Origin: Bacillota bacterium
GTDB lineage: Bacteria; Bacillota; Clostridia; Lachnospirales; Lachnospiraceae
NCBI GenBank assembly: GCA_023418475.1
Contig: JAEZZO010000002.1
Location: 186,001 to 250,000 of the forward strand
Reading direction: 5' to 3'
Length of the DNA stretch: 64,000 bases
The notes under the pieces were generated by a model that had not been told where the DNA came from, made no database searches, and saw only the letters and a list, made by a program, of their open reading frames with translations. Positions 36,965-44,045 of this stretch are shown one piece after another (the stretch's first letter is position 1; every line of letters starts with the position of its first letter). The position numbers and the translations under genes are program-made.

Positions 36965-37996
36965 ATGAATAAATTTTTCATAAGACAGCTACTTGAGGCA
37001 CTTGCTGTAGGTGACAGCTTTGCAAAATCTACCGAATTTGCATCAAGAGAGCAAATCAAACGCTCATTTCAATCTATAGATAACCTTCTCTCCCCTTCTG
37101 AAGCGTTATCTCATAAGGATATGAATTACGCTCAGGTAACCGACGACACGGAGCAAAATATTTTCTTACTTGAGGATTACTGCAAGAGTTCCTGCATCTC
37201 GCCGGAAATTGCCGCAAGAAGCCTGCTTCGCTGGTATGATTTATCCTCAGAGCCAGAGAAATATATCGGACCCAGCTCTCGAAAGGCTATTTTATCTATT
37301 AAAAAAGGGGTTGATTTACACCTTACCGGATCCTCGGGAACCTCCTGCGGAGGAATTATGCGAGTACCGTCCGCTTTTTTATGCAGTATAGACTTAGATA
37401 GTCTTCATAATAATATTGTCAGTACTCTATTTCCAACCCACTATACCAATCCTGCTCTGGAGGCGGCTTTTGGTTATGCTTATGCCCTTTTCGCCGCTAC
37501 TGTTAACAACAATATTGATTATATCATACAAGAAGCTCAAAAAGGCTGTGAGATAGGTCATAGAATAAAAAAAGAAGAACCGGATACGACCTGCCTTCCT
37601 TCCTGTACGGCACGCCTTCCTGTTCTTGTGCATTATCTTGTGCAATTCAAATCGGATGATGAATTACTGGATTTCTTATTTTATGTTTTTGGAACTACCA
37701 TATCCTCCTGCGATGTTTTTACCGCAGCTTTATCACTTTTCTTATGGTGCCGTGAAGATGTTTTTAAATCCATCCGTATGTCTGCCATGCTGGGAGGGGA
37801 TACCGATACCATAGGCTGCCTGGCCGCTGTTCTCTGCTGCTGTTATGCCAAAGGGCACAATATACCCGAGCAGATCGTTCACACCGTGGTATTCTCCAAT
37901 CATCTGCAGTTAGAGGATTTATCCGGACAAATCGTTCAATTTAGAGAAAGACAACTACAATATAAGCTGCGCAAAAGTGAGGAGGAGCTACAATGA
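36965..37996 (+). CDS. ADP-ribosylglycohydrolase-family protein (second copy)
   Basis: Protein of 343 residues, a compact DraG fold. Metal-binding Asp clusters are AQVTDDTEQNIFL (about residue 60) and MLGGDTDTIGCLAAV (about residue 280). It is distant in sequence from the 715-residue protein at 27182-29329 and lacks its accessory domains. Cytoplasmic. It is divergent to the YesMN-Lpl cluster and overlaps the next gene by four bases (ATGA), so the two act together. Confidence 0.88.
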   Translation: MNKFFIRQLLEALAVGDSFAKSTEFASREQIKRSFQSIDNLLSPSEALSHKDMNYAQVTDDTEQNIFLLEDYCKSSCISPEIAARSLLRWYDLSSEPEKYIGPSSRKAILSIKKGVDLHLTGSSGTSCGGIMRVPSAFLCSIDLDSLHNNIVSTLFPTHYTNPALEAAFGYAYALFAATVNNNIDYIIQEAQKGCEIGHRIKKEEPDTTCLPSCTARLPVLVHYLVQFKSDDELLDFLFYVFGTTISSCDVFTAALSLFLWCREDVFKSIRMSAMLGGDTDTIGCLAAVLCCCYAKGHNIPEQIVHTVVFSNHLQLEDLSGQIVQFRERQLQYKLRKSEEELQ

Positions 37997-38820
37997 ATCT
38001 AAAATATTTAGGTACCGCTGCCGCAGAAGGTTATCCAGGAATTTTTTGCAACTGTAATTATTGCAAAACGGCCTGGCAATTGGGAGGCAAGAATATACGT
38101 ACACGATCTCAGTGTATTCTGGATGACCTCCTGTTAATAGATTTTCCTGCTGATACCTATGCTCATGTATTACAGCATCAGATTGATCTTCCCAATATCC
38201 ATAGTATTCTTATAACGCATACCCATCAGGATCATTTATATTTAGAAGACCTGGGACTTCGTTGTAATGGCTTTTCCCATCAGATAAATGGCACACTGAC
38301 CTTATATGGAAATTCTTCACTCTCCGATAAGTTCAATCTATTCTATAAGCAAAATGCCGCTGATACTCATCTGTCAGAAACGCTTGCTTGTGTTGAACTA
38401 ACCGAATTTATTCCAGTCGTTATTGAAAATTATATCGTTACTCCTTTGCTTGCTAATCATGATAAAAATGAAAAATGTTATATTTATTTAATTCAAAAGG
38501 ATGGTAAAACCTTGCTCTATGGAAATGATACGGGCTGGTTTCCCCAGGCTACCTGGAATTATCTTATCGGCAAAGAAATTGACTGCCTCTCTCTGGATTG
38601 TACCCATATGAAATATAAAGAAGGAAGTAACCACATGGGATTTCCTGATATTCCACCCCTTCTTAAGCAGCTCGAAACACTGAATTGTATGAAGAAGAGT
38701 ACACAAATAGTATTAACTCATTTTTCACATAACGGTCATTTATTGCATCATGATATGGAGGAACTCTCCAAGCCATATGGAATTCAAGTCGCATATGATG
38801 GACTTGAGATTGAATTTTAA
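37993..38820 (+). CDS. Metallo-beta-lactamase-fold hydrolase, PhnP-like
   Basis: Protein of 275 residues with the HxHxDH motif (THTHQDHLYLEDLG, about residue 76), other ligands in CTHMKY and LTHFSHNG, and an N-terminal Cys cluster CNCNYC (about residue 19) that in PhnP binds a structural zinc. PhnP-type enzymes are phosphodiesterases that open cyclic ribose phosphates. Coupled to the glycohydrolase gene, it suggests processing of a ribosyl or cyclic-phosphate product. Exact substrate unknown. Confidence 0.85.
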   Translation: MNLKYLGTAAAEGYPGIFCNCNYCKTAWQLGGKNIRTRSQCILDDLLLIDFPADTYAHVLQHQIDLPNIHSILITHTHQDHLYLEDLGLRCNGFSHQINGTLTLYGNSSLSDKFNLFYKQNAADTHLSETLACVELTEFIPVVIENYIVTPLLANHDKNEKCYIYLIQKDGKTLLYGNDTGWFPQATWNYLIGKEIDCLSLDCTHMKYKEGSNHMGFPDIPPLLKQLETLNCMKKSTQIVLTHFSHNGHLLHHDMEELSKPYGIQVAYDGLEIEF

Positions 38821-38871
38821 AAACAGGATATTACTGCGCTACGGCATTCCGCACAGTAATATCCTGTTTTT
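38820..38871. terminator. Bidirectional terminator
   Basis: Perfect 17-bp stem AAAACAGGATATTACTG / CAGTAATATCCTGTTTT with an 18-base loop and T-runs on both strands. It ends the hydrolase operon and the converging pseudogene. Confidence 0.85.
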
Positions 38872-39249
38872 CAGACTGGAATCTTCAATTCCATTATTGT
38901 GCCTATTCCAACTTCACTGACACAGAGAATGCTGCCTCCTAACAGATCTATAATCCTTTTTACAATTGATAAACCAAGTCCGCTTCCTGATTTTTATGGA
39001 ATTCCTCACATTGGTAGAATTTTTCAAAAATCTTAGATTGTTTTTCTGTGCTGATACCATTCCTTCATCCATATTAGGCATCATAACATCACAAATAATT
39101 AAATCTATGTGCTCACTATCCATTACCAGTAGGGCTTCTTTCCCGTCGAAGGCCTGAAATACCTTAAAATTCTCCTGCTTTAATTTTGCTCCGATCATTT
39201 TGTTAATTGTCTCGTCATCTTCTATAACCAGTACGGAAAACATGTTCAT
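38871..39249 (-). pseudogene. Response regulator / histidine kinase deletion remnant
   Basis: The minus-strand frame begins as an intact receiver domain (VLVIEDDETINKMIGAKLKQ, IICDVMMPNMD) up to about residue 60. It then runs into histidine-kinase ATPase sequence in another frame: the G1-box stretch NGISTEKQSKIFEKFYQ is readable, and a further shift at an A-run gives SGSGLGLSIVKRIIDLLGG down to the kinase stop at 38871-38873. A deletion has removed the rest of the regulator and most of the kinase, plus one frameshift. No intact product is expected. Confidence 0.8.
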
Positions 39250-39273
39250 CTTGCTTTCTTTATATTTTTTTAT

Positions 39274-39642
39274 TTATCTGACCATACCAAAAACTGCACC
39301 CGATATATATGGAATTAACCATATAAACCACACTACAAGGCTGAATTTGTGAAAATTGGCCCTGGCTTCTTTCTTATTCATAACAATAACAATGGTAGCC
39401 CATATGGCATGAAAAACCATTAATGAGATAGCAAGCAACCCTGTAATTCCATGAAAATTAAGCTCAAAACCATTTGAAGCTATTTTTCCCATTAATGCTG
39501 TCCCTGTGGTATCAAAGGCCAAACCAAGCCAGAATATGACAAGATGCCATTTTTTCAGTTGGCTCTGAATTCGTTCCCCCCATACGCCTATTGTATAAAA
39601 GATCAGTGCTAAAGTAATTGCTATAATTGCATAAACTAACAT
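39274..39642 (-). CDS. HsmA/TIGR03987-like four-helix membrane protein
   Basis: Protein of 122 residues with four predicted transmembrane helices and the family features WGERIQ, FDTTGTALMGKIA and WLIPYISGAVFGM. Function of the family is not well known. Chromosomal gene, the last before the integrated element. It probably lies in the same direction as the regulatory remnant, with 25 bases between. Confidence 0.8.
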   Translation of the reverse strand: MLVYAIIAITLALIFYTIGVWGERIQSQLKKWHLVIFWLGLAFDTTGTALMGKIASNGFELNFHGITGLLAISLMVFHAIWATIVIVMNKKEARANFHKFSLVVWFIWLIPYISGAVFGMVR

Positions 39643-39831
39643 ATAAATCCTCCTTTTTGTTAACTACTGTCAAATAGCTTGTTAATAGATTTTGTAACGT
39701 TAGTTTACACTTCCTTTATGACGCCAATATGACCAAAAAAGGAAGCTATTGCTAATATGATCGGAATACAAGCCTTATATAGCTTCTATATTTCGTCATT
39801 ATTATACGATCGCTCCCTGTTTTTATTCAAC

Positions 39832-39941
39832 TAAATCCAGACAAAAAAAAGCACCGCCCCAGCAGCTCCTACGTCTGCCAAACCGATACCTTTTGTAAGT
39901 GCGCCTCCAGGGGCTCGAACCCTGGACACCCTGATTAAGAG
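39832..39941. repeat. Left attachment repeat (attL), truncated tRNA-Lys end
   Basis: A 110-bp stretch identical to 53083-53192. Inside it, 39900-39941 is the 3' part of tRNA-Lys from the anticodon loop to the acceptor end; the remaining 5' part is missing here. It therefore marks the left end of an element that integrated into the tRNA gene. Confidence 0.9.
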
Positions 39942-40001
39942 GGATGATAAAAAATTTATCAAATGATTAACACAATAGAAAAAATAAAATTTATACGATA
40001 T

Positions 40002-40063
40002 GTATCTCATAGTCTTTCCTGATCCGGGAAGCTCCGGAAGATCTATTTGAAATATCGAGATAC
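40002..40063. repeat. Interspersed inverted repeat E1 (62 bp)
   Basis: Ends GTATCTCA and CGAGATAC; interior holds TTTCC-TGATCC-GGGAA and TCCGGA. The right end lies 12 bases before the ATG of the 56-residue membrane protein, with GGAAAGG between. Confidence 0.9.
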
Positions 40064-40075
40064 GGAAAGGTTCAT

Positions 40076-40246
40076 ATGAAGTTATACTATAAAAGTTTTG
40101 TTATTTTGATTTTATGTCAAATAATTTGGATATATATAGGATTTAGAGTAAACGTAATGACTGGAATTATTTTTATAATTTTTATTCTCTTTATTAAAAT
40201 ACCTGTTTGTATTTTCATATGCAAAAGAGACAATGTAACAAAATAG
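40076..40246 (+). CDS. Small two-helix membrane protein (56 aa)
   Basis: Frame of 56 residues starting MKLYYKSFVILILCQIIWIY with two hydrophobic segments (about residues 8-24 and 27-49) and a basic tail. GGAAAGG stands 6 bases before the ATG, and repeat E1 just upstream. No family recognised. Small hydrophobic proteins of this type are common in filamentous phages. Confidence 0.6.
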   Translation: MKLYYKSFVILILCQIIWIYIGFRVNVMTGIIFIIFILFIKIPVCIFICKRDNVTK

Positions 40247-40336
40247 TTATAAAGTTACATTATTTATAGAAAATCATCCCTATATAATTACAATATATGT
40301 TATAATTTGTTTATTACATATGTTAAGGGGAAATAT

Positions 40337-40579
40337 ATGGATCGTAGACAAAAGAAATGGAAAAAAGAAGTTAATAAAGGGATAAAATTATATGAAAAGA
40401 GGTTTCATAACGAATACGATTATTATGGTAAATTAAGTAAAAGAGGGCATTTATTCTACGAAGAAGAAAAACCTAAAAATGGCTGTTTAGAGTTCTTCAT
40501 CGGCTTAATAAAATTCATATTTGCATTAACTGCAATAGCCATTCTATTTTTTATAATTTATCTATATATGACATATTAG
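40337..40579 (+). CDS. Small basic membrane-anchored protein (80 aa)
   Basis: Starts at ATG 40337 (MDRRQKKWKKEVNKGIKLYEK) with AAGGGG upstream; a longer reading is not supported by a ribosome site. The first ~50 residues are strongly basic and acidic in alternation, with a C-terminal hydrophobic helix (residues about 50-78). Topology N-in, tail-anchored. Function unknown. Confidence 0.6.
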   Translation: MDRRQKKWKKEVNKGIKLYEKRFHNEYDYYGKLSKRGHLFYEEEKPKNGCLEFFIGLIKFIFALTAIAILFFIIYLYMTY

Positions 40580-40608
40580 TTGATACTTTTATTTTTTTAT
40601 ATTATAAT
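40580..40608 (+). promoter_or_regulatory. Promoter of holin-like toxin
   Basis: TTGATA (40580-40585) and TATAAT (40603-40608) with a 17-base spacer on the plus strand, 58 bases before the toxin start. Confidence 0.65.
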
Positions 40609-40665
40609 CGAAATGCAATCAGTTACAAGGTAGTGATGCCTCCTATTAGAGAGGAGGTGATGCTT

Positions 40666-40764
40666 ATGAGTACATACGAATCTATATCGCTAATGATATC
40701 ATTCGGGATCTTACTTATAGCTCTTATCTCCTATTTGGATAAGGACAAAAAGCATAAAAAATAA
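40666..40764 (+). CDS. Holin-like type I toxin (32 aa)
   Basis: Sequence MSTYESISLMISFGILLIAL, then ISYLDKDKKHKK: a short membrane-spanning helix with a basic tail, matching the 'putative holin-like toxin' family of Firmicutes. GAGGAGG stands 8 bases before the ATG and its Shine-Dalgarno pairs with CCTCCT (40639-40644) in a hairpin, so translation needs leader opening. The 3' end overlaps an antisense RNA on the other strand. Such toxins depolarise membranes; here it may stabilise the element. Confidence 0.75.
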   Translation: MSTYESISLMISFGILLIALISYLDKDKKHKK

Positions 40765-40848
40765 CTACCCTCTGTATCTTGGCCTGATCTTAGGGTAGTC
40801 ATTCTCACCATATGAGGCTAAGTTACTATGTAACTGATTGCCTTTGTT
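40755..40848 (-). ncRNA. Predicted antisense antitoxin RNA
   Basis: On the minus strand, a promoter TTGACT (40878-40883)-17-TATTAT (40855-40860) would start RNA near 40848. It ends in a stem ACTACCC / GGGTAGT (40764-40799) followed by TATTTTTTAT inside the toxin gene's last codons. The RNA would overlap the toxin mRNA 3' end, as in txpA/RatA-type systems. Promoter and stem are seen; the transcript is inferred. Confidence 0.6.
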
Positions 40849-40893
40849 AATATAATAATACAATATAAATATCTTAAAGTCAATGTCAATTAT

Positions 40894-40945
40894 GTATCTC
40901 AAAAATCATTCAAGGCAGATCCTGCAGCATGATAACATGAGATAC
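40894..40945. repeat. Interspersed inverted repeat E2 (52 bp)
   Basis: Ends GTATCTCA and TGAGATAC, interior contains ATCAT...CAGATCCTG...ATGAT but no CCGG. It lies between the antitoxin promoter and the 3' end of the repressor gene (minus strand, ends 40970). Confidence 0.9.
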
Positions 40946-40969
40946 TATTTTTTTTCCTTTTATTATGTA

Positions 40970-41332
40970 TTAACCAATTCTGGATGTAGGAAAGTTTCCC
41001 TCATTTGTTGATGCATTATTTTGATTTGCATAACAAAAAAGTATAAAGTTTAATATCTGTTCTTTTGTTTTATTATCACATAATCGATAATATTGTATAA
41101 TTTGATATTCGTCATCAGTAAATATGTTTTCATCTTTTACACCAGTTAATAACCAATTTATATCTATATTATATGAGTCATTTAAAGCTATTAAAGCATT
41201 GCTTCCAATAGCTTTTTTATTATTTTCATAATCTGATATTGCAGATTGTGATATGCCTGTTTTTTCTGATATATCAATAGTTGTATATTTATTTTCTTTT
41301 CTCCATTGTTTAAGTCTTTCTCCTATAGTCAT
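40970..41332 (-). CDS. Xre/cI-like phage repressor
   Basis: Protein of 120 residues. Helix-turn-helix at about residues 13-36 (TTIDISEKTGISQSAISDYENNKKAIG), then a segment typical of small Xre repressors. Start set at ATG 41332 with GGAGGCG upstream (a TTG four codons earlier also fits). It is divergent from the early promoter at 41370 and probably represses it, holding the element in lysogeny. Confidence 0.85.
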   Translation of the reverse strand: MTIGERLKQWRKENKYTTIDISEKTGISQSAISDYENNKKAIGSNALIALNDSYNIDINWLLTGVKDENIFTDDEYQIIQYYRLCDNKTKEQILNFILFCYANQNNASTNEGNFPTSRIG

Positions 41333-41369
41333 AAACGCCTCCAAAATTACCTTTATAACGATATTATTA

Positions 41370-41398
41370 TTGACACATTATCGCTATAGTGGTATAAT
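41370..41398 (+). promoter_or_regulatory. Consensus early promoter
   Basis: TTGACA (41370-41375) and TATAAT (41393-41398), 17-base spacer, plus strand, divergent from the repressor gene. A dyad CGATA...TATCG spans the -35 region (41359-41383) and may be the repressor operator. A second TTGACA lies 40 bases further on. Confidence 0.8.
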
Positions 41399-41516
41399 TA
41401 TCTTATAGAAATCTTTGACACATTATAATTACTAAATATTTCAATTATAACATGTAAAATCGCAAATTGATAGACGGCATTTTTTAGAATGTCGCATCAG
41501 GAAAGGTGAGAAAATT

Positions 41517-41771
41517 ATGAGAATAGAGGAATTTGCTGAAAAGAATGATATGTTTAATGATTATTTCAAAGATATGAAACAAAGCAAAAATGAAGAGAAA
41601 TTAGCGATGGAAGCCGGAGAGTATATTATTAAAGATATACGCAGACATGAAAAATTGCGTCATTGTAGTTATTGTCATGGATATTTGAATGCTTTATATG
41701 AGAATAAAATACTTTTAGAGAATGATTATTTTGCTTTAAAAGAGGAATTATATTCAATTTGTAGAGCTTAA
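41517..41771 (+). CDS. Small protein, first of a tandem paralogous pair (84 aa)
   Basis: Soluble, highly charged protein of 84 residues with conserved C-terminal SYCHGYLNALYENKILLENDYFALKEELYSI. GGAAAGGTGAG stands before the ATG, after a short hairpin (CGGCAT / ATGTCG). Followed by a TTCGGGG / CCCCGAA hairpin (41800-41838) abutting repeat E3. Its closest relative is the next gene. The family is unknown to me; early position suggests a regulatory, excision or anti-repression role (inference). Confidence 0.7.
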   Translation: MRIEEFAEKNDMFNDYFKDMKQSKNEEKLAMEAGEYIIKDIRRHEKLRHCSYCHGYLNALYENKILLENDYFALKEELYSICRA

Positions 41772-41840
41772 TAGTTATTTTAACATAGATTGATACTCAT
41801 TCGGGGCTTCCCATGCCGGAAGCTCCTACTCCCCCGAAAT

Positions 41841-41892
41841 GTATCTCAAAATCTCCGGCCCTGGAGCCGGCAGCTGATGTATATCGAGATAC
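41841..41892. repeat. Interspersed inverted repeat E3 (52 bp)
   Basis: Ends GTATCTCA and CGAGATAC. Interior CTCCGGCCCTGGAGCCGGCAG pairs CCGGC with GCCGG. It ends 92 bases before the second paralogue and is nearly identical to E4. Confidence 0.92.
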
Positions 41893-41984
41893 ACTAACTT
41901 TTAATACTGATAGAATTTATATAAATTTCGCGAATTGATAGACGGCATTTTTTAAGATGTCGCGTCAGGAAAGGTGAGGAAATT

Positions 41985-42242
41985 ATGAGGTTAAAAGAAT
42001 TTACTGAAAAGCAATACATGTTCAATGAGTATTTTAATGAGATGAAGGAATACCAAATTAAAAAGAAATTAGCAATGGATTTTAAAGATTATATTCGTGT
42101 TGATATGTGCAGAACAGAAATACATCGTACCTATAGTTTTTGTAGTGGATATTTAAATGCTTTATATAATAATAAATTTCTTTTAAAGGATGAATATGAA
42201 GCTATTAGAGAGGAATTATTTTCTATTTATATGGCTAAATAG
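41985..42242 (+). CDS. Small protein, second of a tandem paralogous pair (85 aa)
   Basis: Eighty-five residues, clearly homologous to the 41517 gene over the whole length (MRLKEFTEKQYMFNEYFNEM against MRIEEFAEKNDMFNDYFKDM; SFCSGYLNALYNNKFLLKDEY). The leader before it and the hairpin plus repeat E4 after it are also duplicated. Function unknown. Confidence 0.7.
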   Translation: MRLKEFTEKQYMFNEYFNEMKEYQIKKKLAMDFKDYIRVDMCRTEIHRTYSFCSGYLNALYNNKFLLKDEYEAIREELFSIYMAK

Positions 42243-42307
42243 TTATTTTACATAGATTGTTATTCATTCGGGGCTTCCAAAACCGGAAGCTCCTACTCCC
42301 CCGAAAT

Positions 42308-42359
42308 GTATCTCAAGTTCTCCGGTCCTGGCGCCGGCAGCTGAAGTATATCGAGATAC
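42308..42359. repeat. Interspersed inverted repeat E4 (52 bp)
   Basis: Ends GTATCTCA and CGAGATAC. Interior TCTCCGGTCCTGGCGCCGGC differs from E3 at a few places only, consistent with recent tandem duplication. Abuts a TTCGGGG / CCCCGAA hairpin on its left. Confidence 0.92.
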
Positions 42360-42630
42360 ACTAACCTCAAAAGCTCAAGGTATATATATAAATTAAGAGC
42401 TGTTCCGGGGGTCATGTTACTAATGGCCCCCAAATTATTCCCCAATAGTGGTTGTGAGTTCAGCGATTAAAAGTAATCGGGATGCATAAAAAGCATGTAG
42501 GCATGGATTGATTACTCTCACAATTCCCCAATGGATGGTCAGCGTCAGAAAAAGAGGCACTTAGAAAAACGGTTAAACAGACAGGTGGACGCACTGCTGA
42601 TGATGTCTATAAAGTCTCTCCCATCCTTAT
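42360..42630. other. Noncoding stretch between E4 and E5
   Basis: No convincing gene. It holds a hairpin GGGGGTCAT / ATGGCCCCC (42407-42431), a doublet ATTCCCCAATAG / ATTCCCCAATGG, and a 48-codon frame starting at 42532 without a ribosome site. Possibly part of the replication or packaging region. Confidence 0.4.
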
Positions 42631-42682
42631 GTATCTCAAAATCTCCGGCCGGCGCGTTGCCCTGGAATGCATTTTGAGATAC
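42631..42682. repeat. Interspersed inverted repeat E5 (52 bp)
   Basis: Ends GTATCTCA and TGAGATAC, interior TCCGGCCGGCGCGTTGCCC pairs GGC with GCC around a short loop. About 107 bases before the next gene's start, the longest such distance among the gene-proximal copies. Confidence 0.92.
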
Positions 42683-42789
42683 ACCGATAGTTTATGGCAC
42701 GTCCAACAGACGGTCATTGATTATAACATATCACACAAAACAATTTTAAGGTATTGGCATTGACCAAACCAGAAAGAGAGGAACTACAA

Positions 42790-43227
42790 ATGGACAATAA
42801 CATGATGGATGCCATGATGGCAACCAAAGCACCAATTATCGTATTAAGTGCAGATGCTATTCAGAGTGACACAAAGGATGGAAAGATCTCCGGCATGAGT
42901 GTATTTTATACATTCAACACAACATTTGATAGTGTTTATAATAACCCCAACAGTTTCGGTCAGAAACCGGGCAAAATATGGATGGATCATGACCGCATCG
43001 AAAAAATAGTTTCAGCTCCCGGCAAATACATTGGCAGCTTCGGAATGAAAGTAGGCTCAGACGGAAAGCCTACCCTTGTTCTAAAAGATTTAGATTATAT
43101 CTGCGATGTAAAGCTGGCAGAGATCATAATGCCATCCCCGGAAGATGATCCCAACTATCCGAAGTATATGCCGGCACCAGAAGCAGCCTCCGCAACAGCT
43201 GGAGCAGAGAAGAACGGCAAGAAGTAA
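42790..43227 (+). CDS. Unknown phage protein, candidate ssDNA-binding protein (145 aa)
   Basis: Soluble protein starting MDNNMMDAMMATKAPIIVLSA (ATG 42790 after AGAGAGGAA; a TTG upstream adds twelve residues). Beta-rich in the first 110 residues, with an acidic-to-basic Pro/Ala-rich tail. No family recognised. In filamentous phages an ssDNA-binding protein (gene V product) sits near this position in the replication module and also represses translation; this is a suggestion from position only. Ends just before a strong terminator. Confidence 0.55.
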   Translation: MDNNMMDAMMATKAPIIVLSADAIQSDTKDGKISGMSVFYTFNTTFDSVYNNPNSFGQKPGKIWMDHDRIEKIVSAPGKYIGSFGMKVGSDGKPTLVLKDLDYICDVKLAEIIMPSPEDDPNYPKYMPAPEAASATAGAEKNGKK

Positions 43228-43259
43228 AGAGTATTTGAGCCGGGTCAAGGAAAATCGGA

Positions 43260-43297
43260 CAAGCCCGGCGCAGTCTGCCGGGCTTGCGGTTTCTATT
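43260..43297 (+). terminator. Rho-independent terminator
   Basis: Stem CAAGCCCGGC / GCCGGGCTTG with a 7-base loop, followed by a T-rich tract (GGTTTCTATTTTA). It ends the transcript of the 145-residue protein. Confidence 0.85.
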
Positions 43298-43600
43298 TTA
43301 CTTGAGGCGGAGCAAATACGGCACACAATGGCTGCCGGGGGTGCGATAGTGCCTTTCCTATCGCATCCCCTTAACTACAATATATACCTGGGGCAGGTGA
43401 TCCCTCCGCCTAGCTCGAAATGTGGAGCAGCCGATCCCCGCATTTTCTTAATTACTATCCGTTCCATTGAAGTTGGTCATTGCGCAGCAGAATAAGAGGG
43501 GGCGCGTTTTGCAGCTGCAGACCCCCGATCGATGAAGTGGAGAGATAACCCCGGCACTTGATACATTAAGTTAGGAAGTCGGGAGTGGAACATACATATT

Positions 43601-43680
43601 GAAGCGCGTTTTTGACTTTGTTTTTGCTTTTTGACCCTAGATGTCTGAACGGAGCGCCTTTTGCGAAGTGAGTTGATCTT
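43601..43680 (+). repeat. Direct repeat, copy 1 (80 bp)
   Basis: Begins GAAGCGCGTTTTTGACTTTG and ends GAAGTGAGTTGATCTT, nearly identical to 43872-43949. Carries TTTGAC and TCTGAACGGAGCGCC. Immediately after it a decayed copy of the interspersed repeat may exist (about 43706-43757). Confidence 0.85.
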
Positions 43681-43871
43681 ACATGCCGAGAAAGCTTTTA
43701 AAAAAATATTTTAAAACTAATCCAGATTATTGGCTGCAAGTACTATAAAAATTAACGGAGAGCATATGACCTTAGATTGCTATTAGGCTATTAGACCTGA
43801 AATAACGGAGCGAATGCCAGGAGATGCTCTCCTATATAAAATAAAAATAGTCAAAATGAACATAACCTAAT

Positions 43872-43949
43872 GAAGCGCTTTTGACTTTGATTTTGTTCTT
43901 TGACCCTAGATGTCTGAACGGAGCGCCTTTTGCGAAGTGAGTTGATCTT
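43872..43949 (+). repeat. Direct repeat, copy 2 (78 bp)
   Basis: Begins GAAGCGCTTTTGACTTTGAT and ends GAAGTGAGTTGATCTT; differs from copy 1 by a few bases and two single-base gaps. It lies 26 bases before repeat E6. Confidence 0.85.
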
Positions 43950-43974
43950 GCGCGCCGAATAATCTTTTAAGAAA

Positions 43975-44026
43975 GTATCTCAAACCTATTCAGGACCGCC
44001 GGCGGCAGCTGCGATAAACGAGATAC
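43975..44026. repeat. Interspersed inverted repeat E6 (52 bp)
   Basis: Ends GTATCTCA and CGAGATAC, interior CCGCCGGCGG is a 10-base palindrome. It ends 19 bases before the ATG at 44046, with AGGAGG between. Confidence 0.92.
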
Positions 44027-44045
44027 AGCAAGGAGGAAATTAAAA

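Larger units (their letters stand above)
43298..43974. other. Noncoding intergenic region with hairpins, candidate replication origin/packaging region
   Basis: About 680 bases with no convincing gene. It contains a 12-bp hairpin GGGGTGCGATAG / CTATCGCATCCCC with one bulge (43338-43370), a GGGGG / CCCCC hairpin near 43498-43528, a GGAGAGCAT / ATGCTCTCC inverted repeat (43757-43765 with 43824-43832), and two long direct repeats listed separately. Filamentous phage intergenic regions have exactly this kind of clustered hairpins; the assignment is inference. Confidence 0.5.

Noticed and set aside
41839..42360. E3 and E4 as insertion sequences
   Set aside because: 52 bp, no transposase, no target duplications; explained as a tandem duplicated cassette.
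42532..42678. 48-codon basic frame before E5
   Set aside because: No ribosome site, runs through the E5 repeat; probably chance.
43145..43495. 116-codon frame in the phage intergenic region
   Set aside because: Overlaps the end of the 145-residue gene, spans a strong terminator and two hairpins, and lacks a ribosome site.
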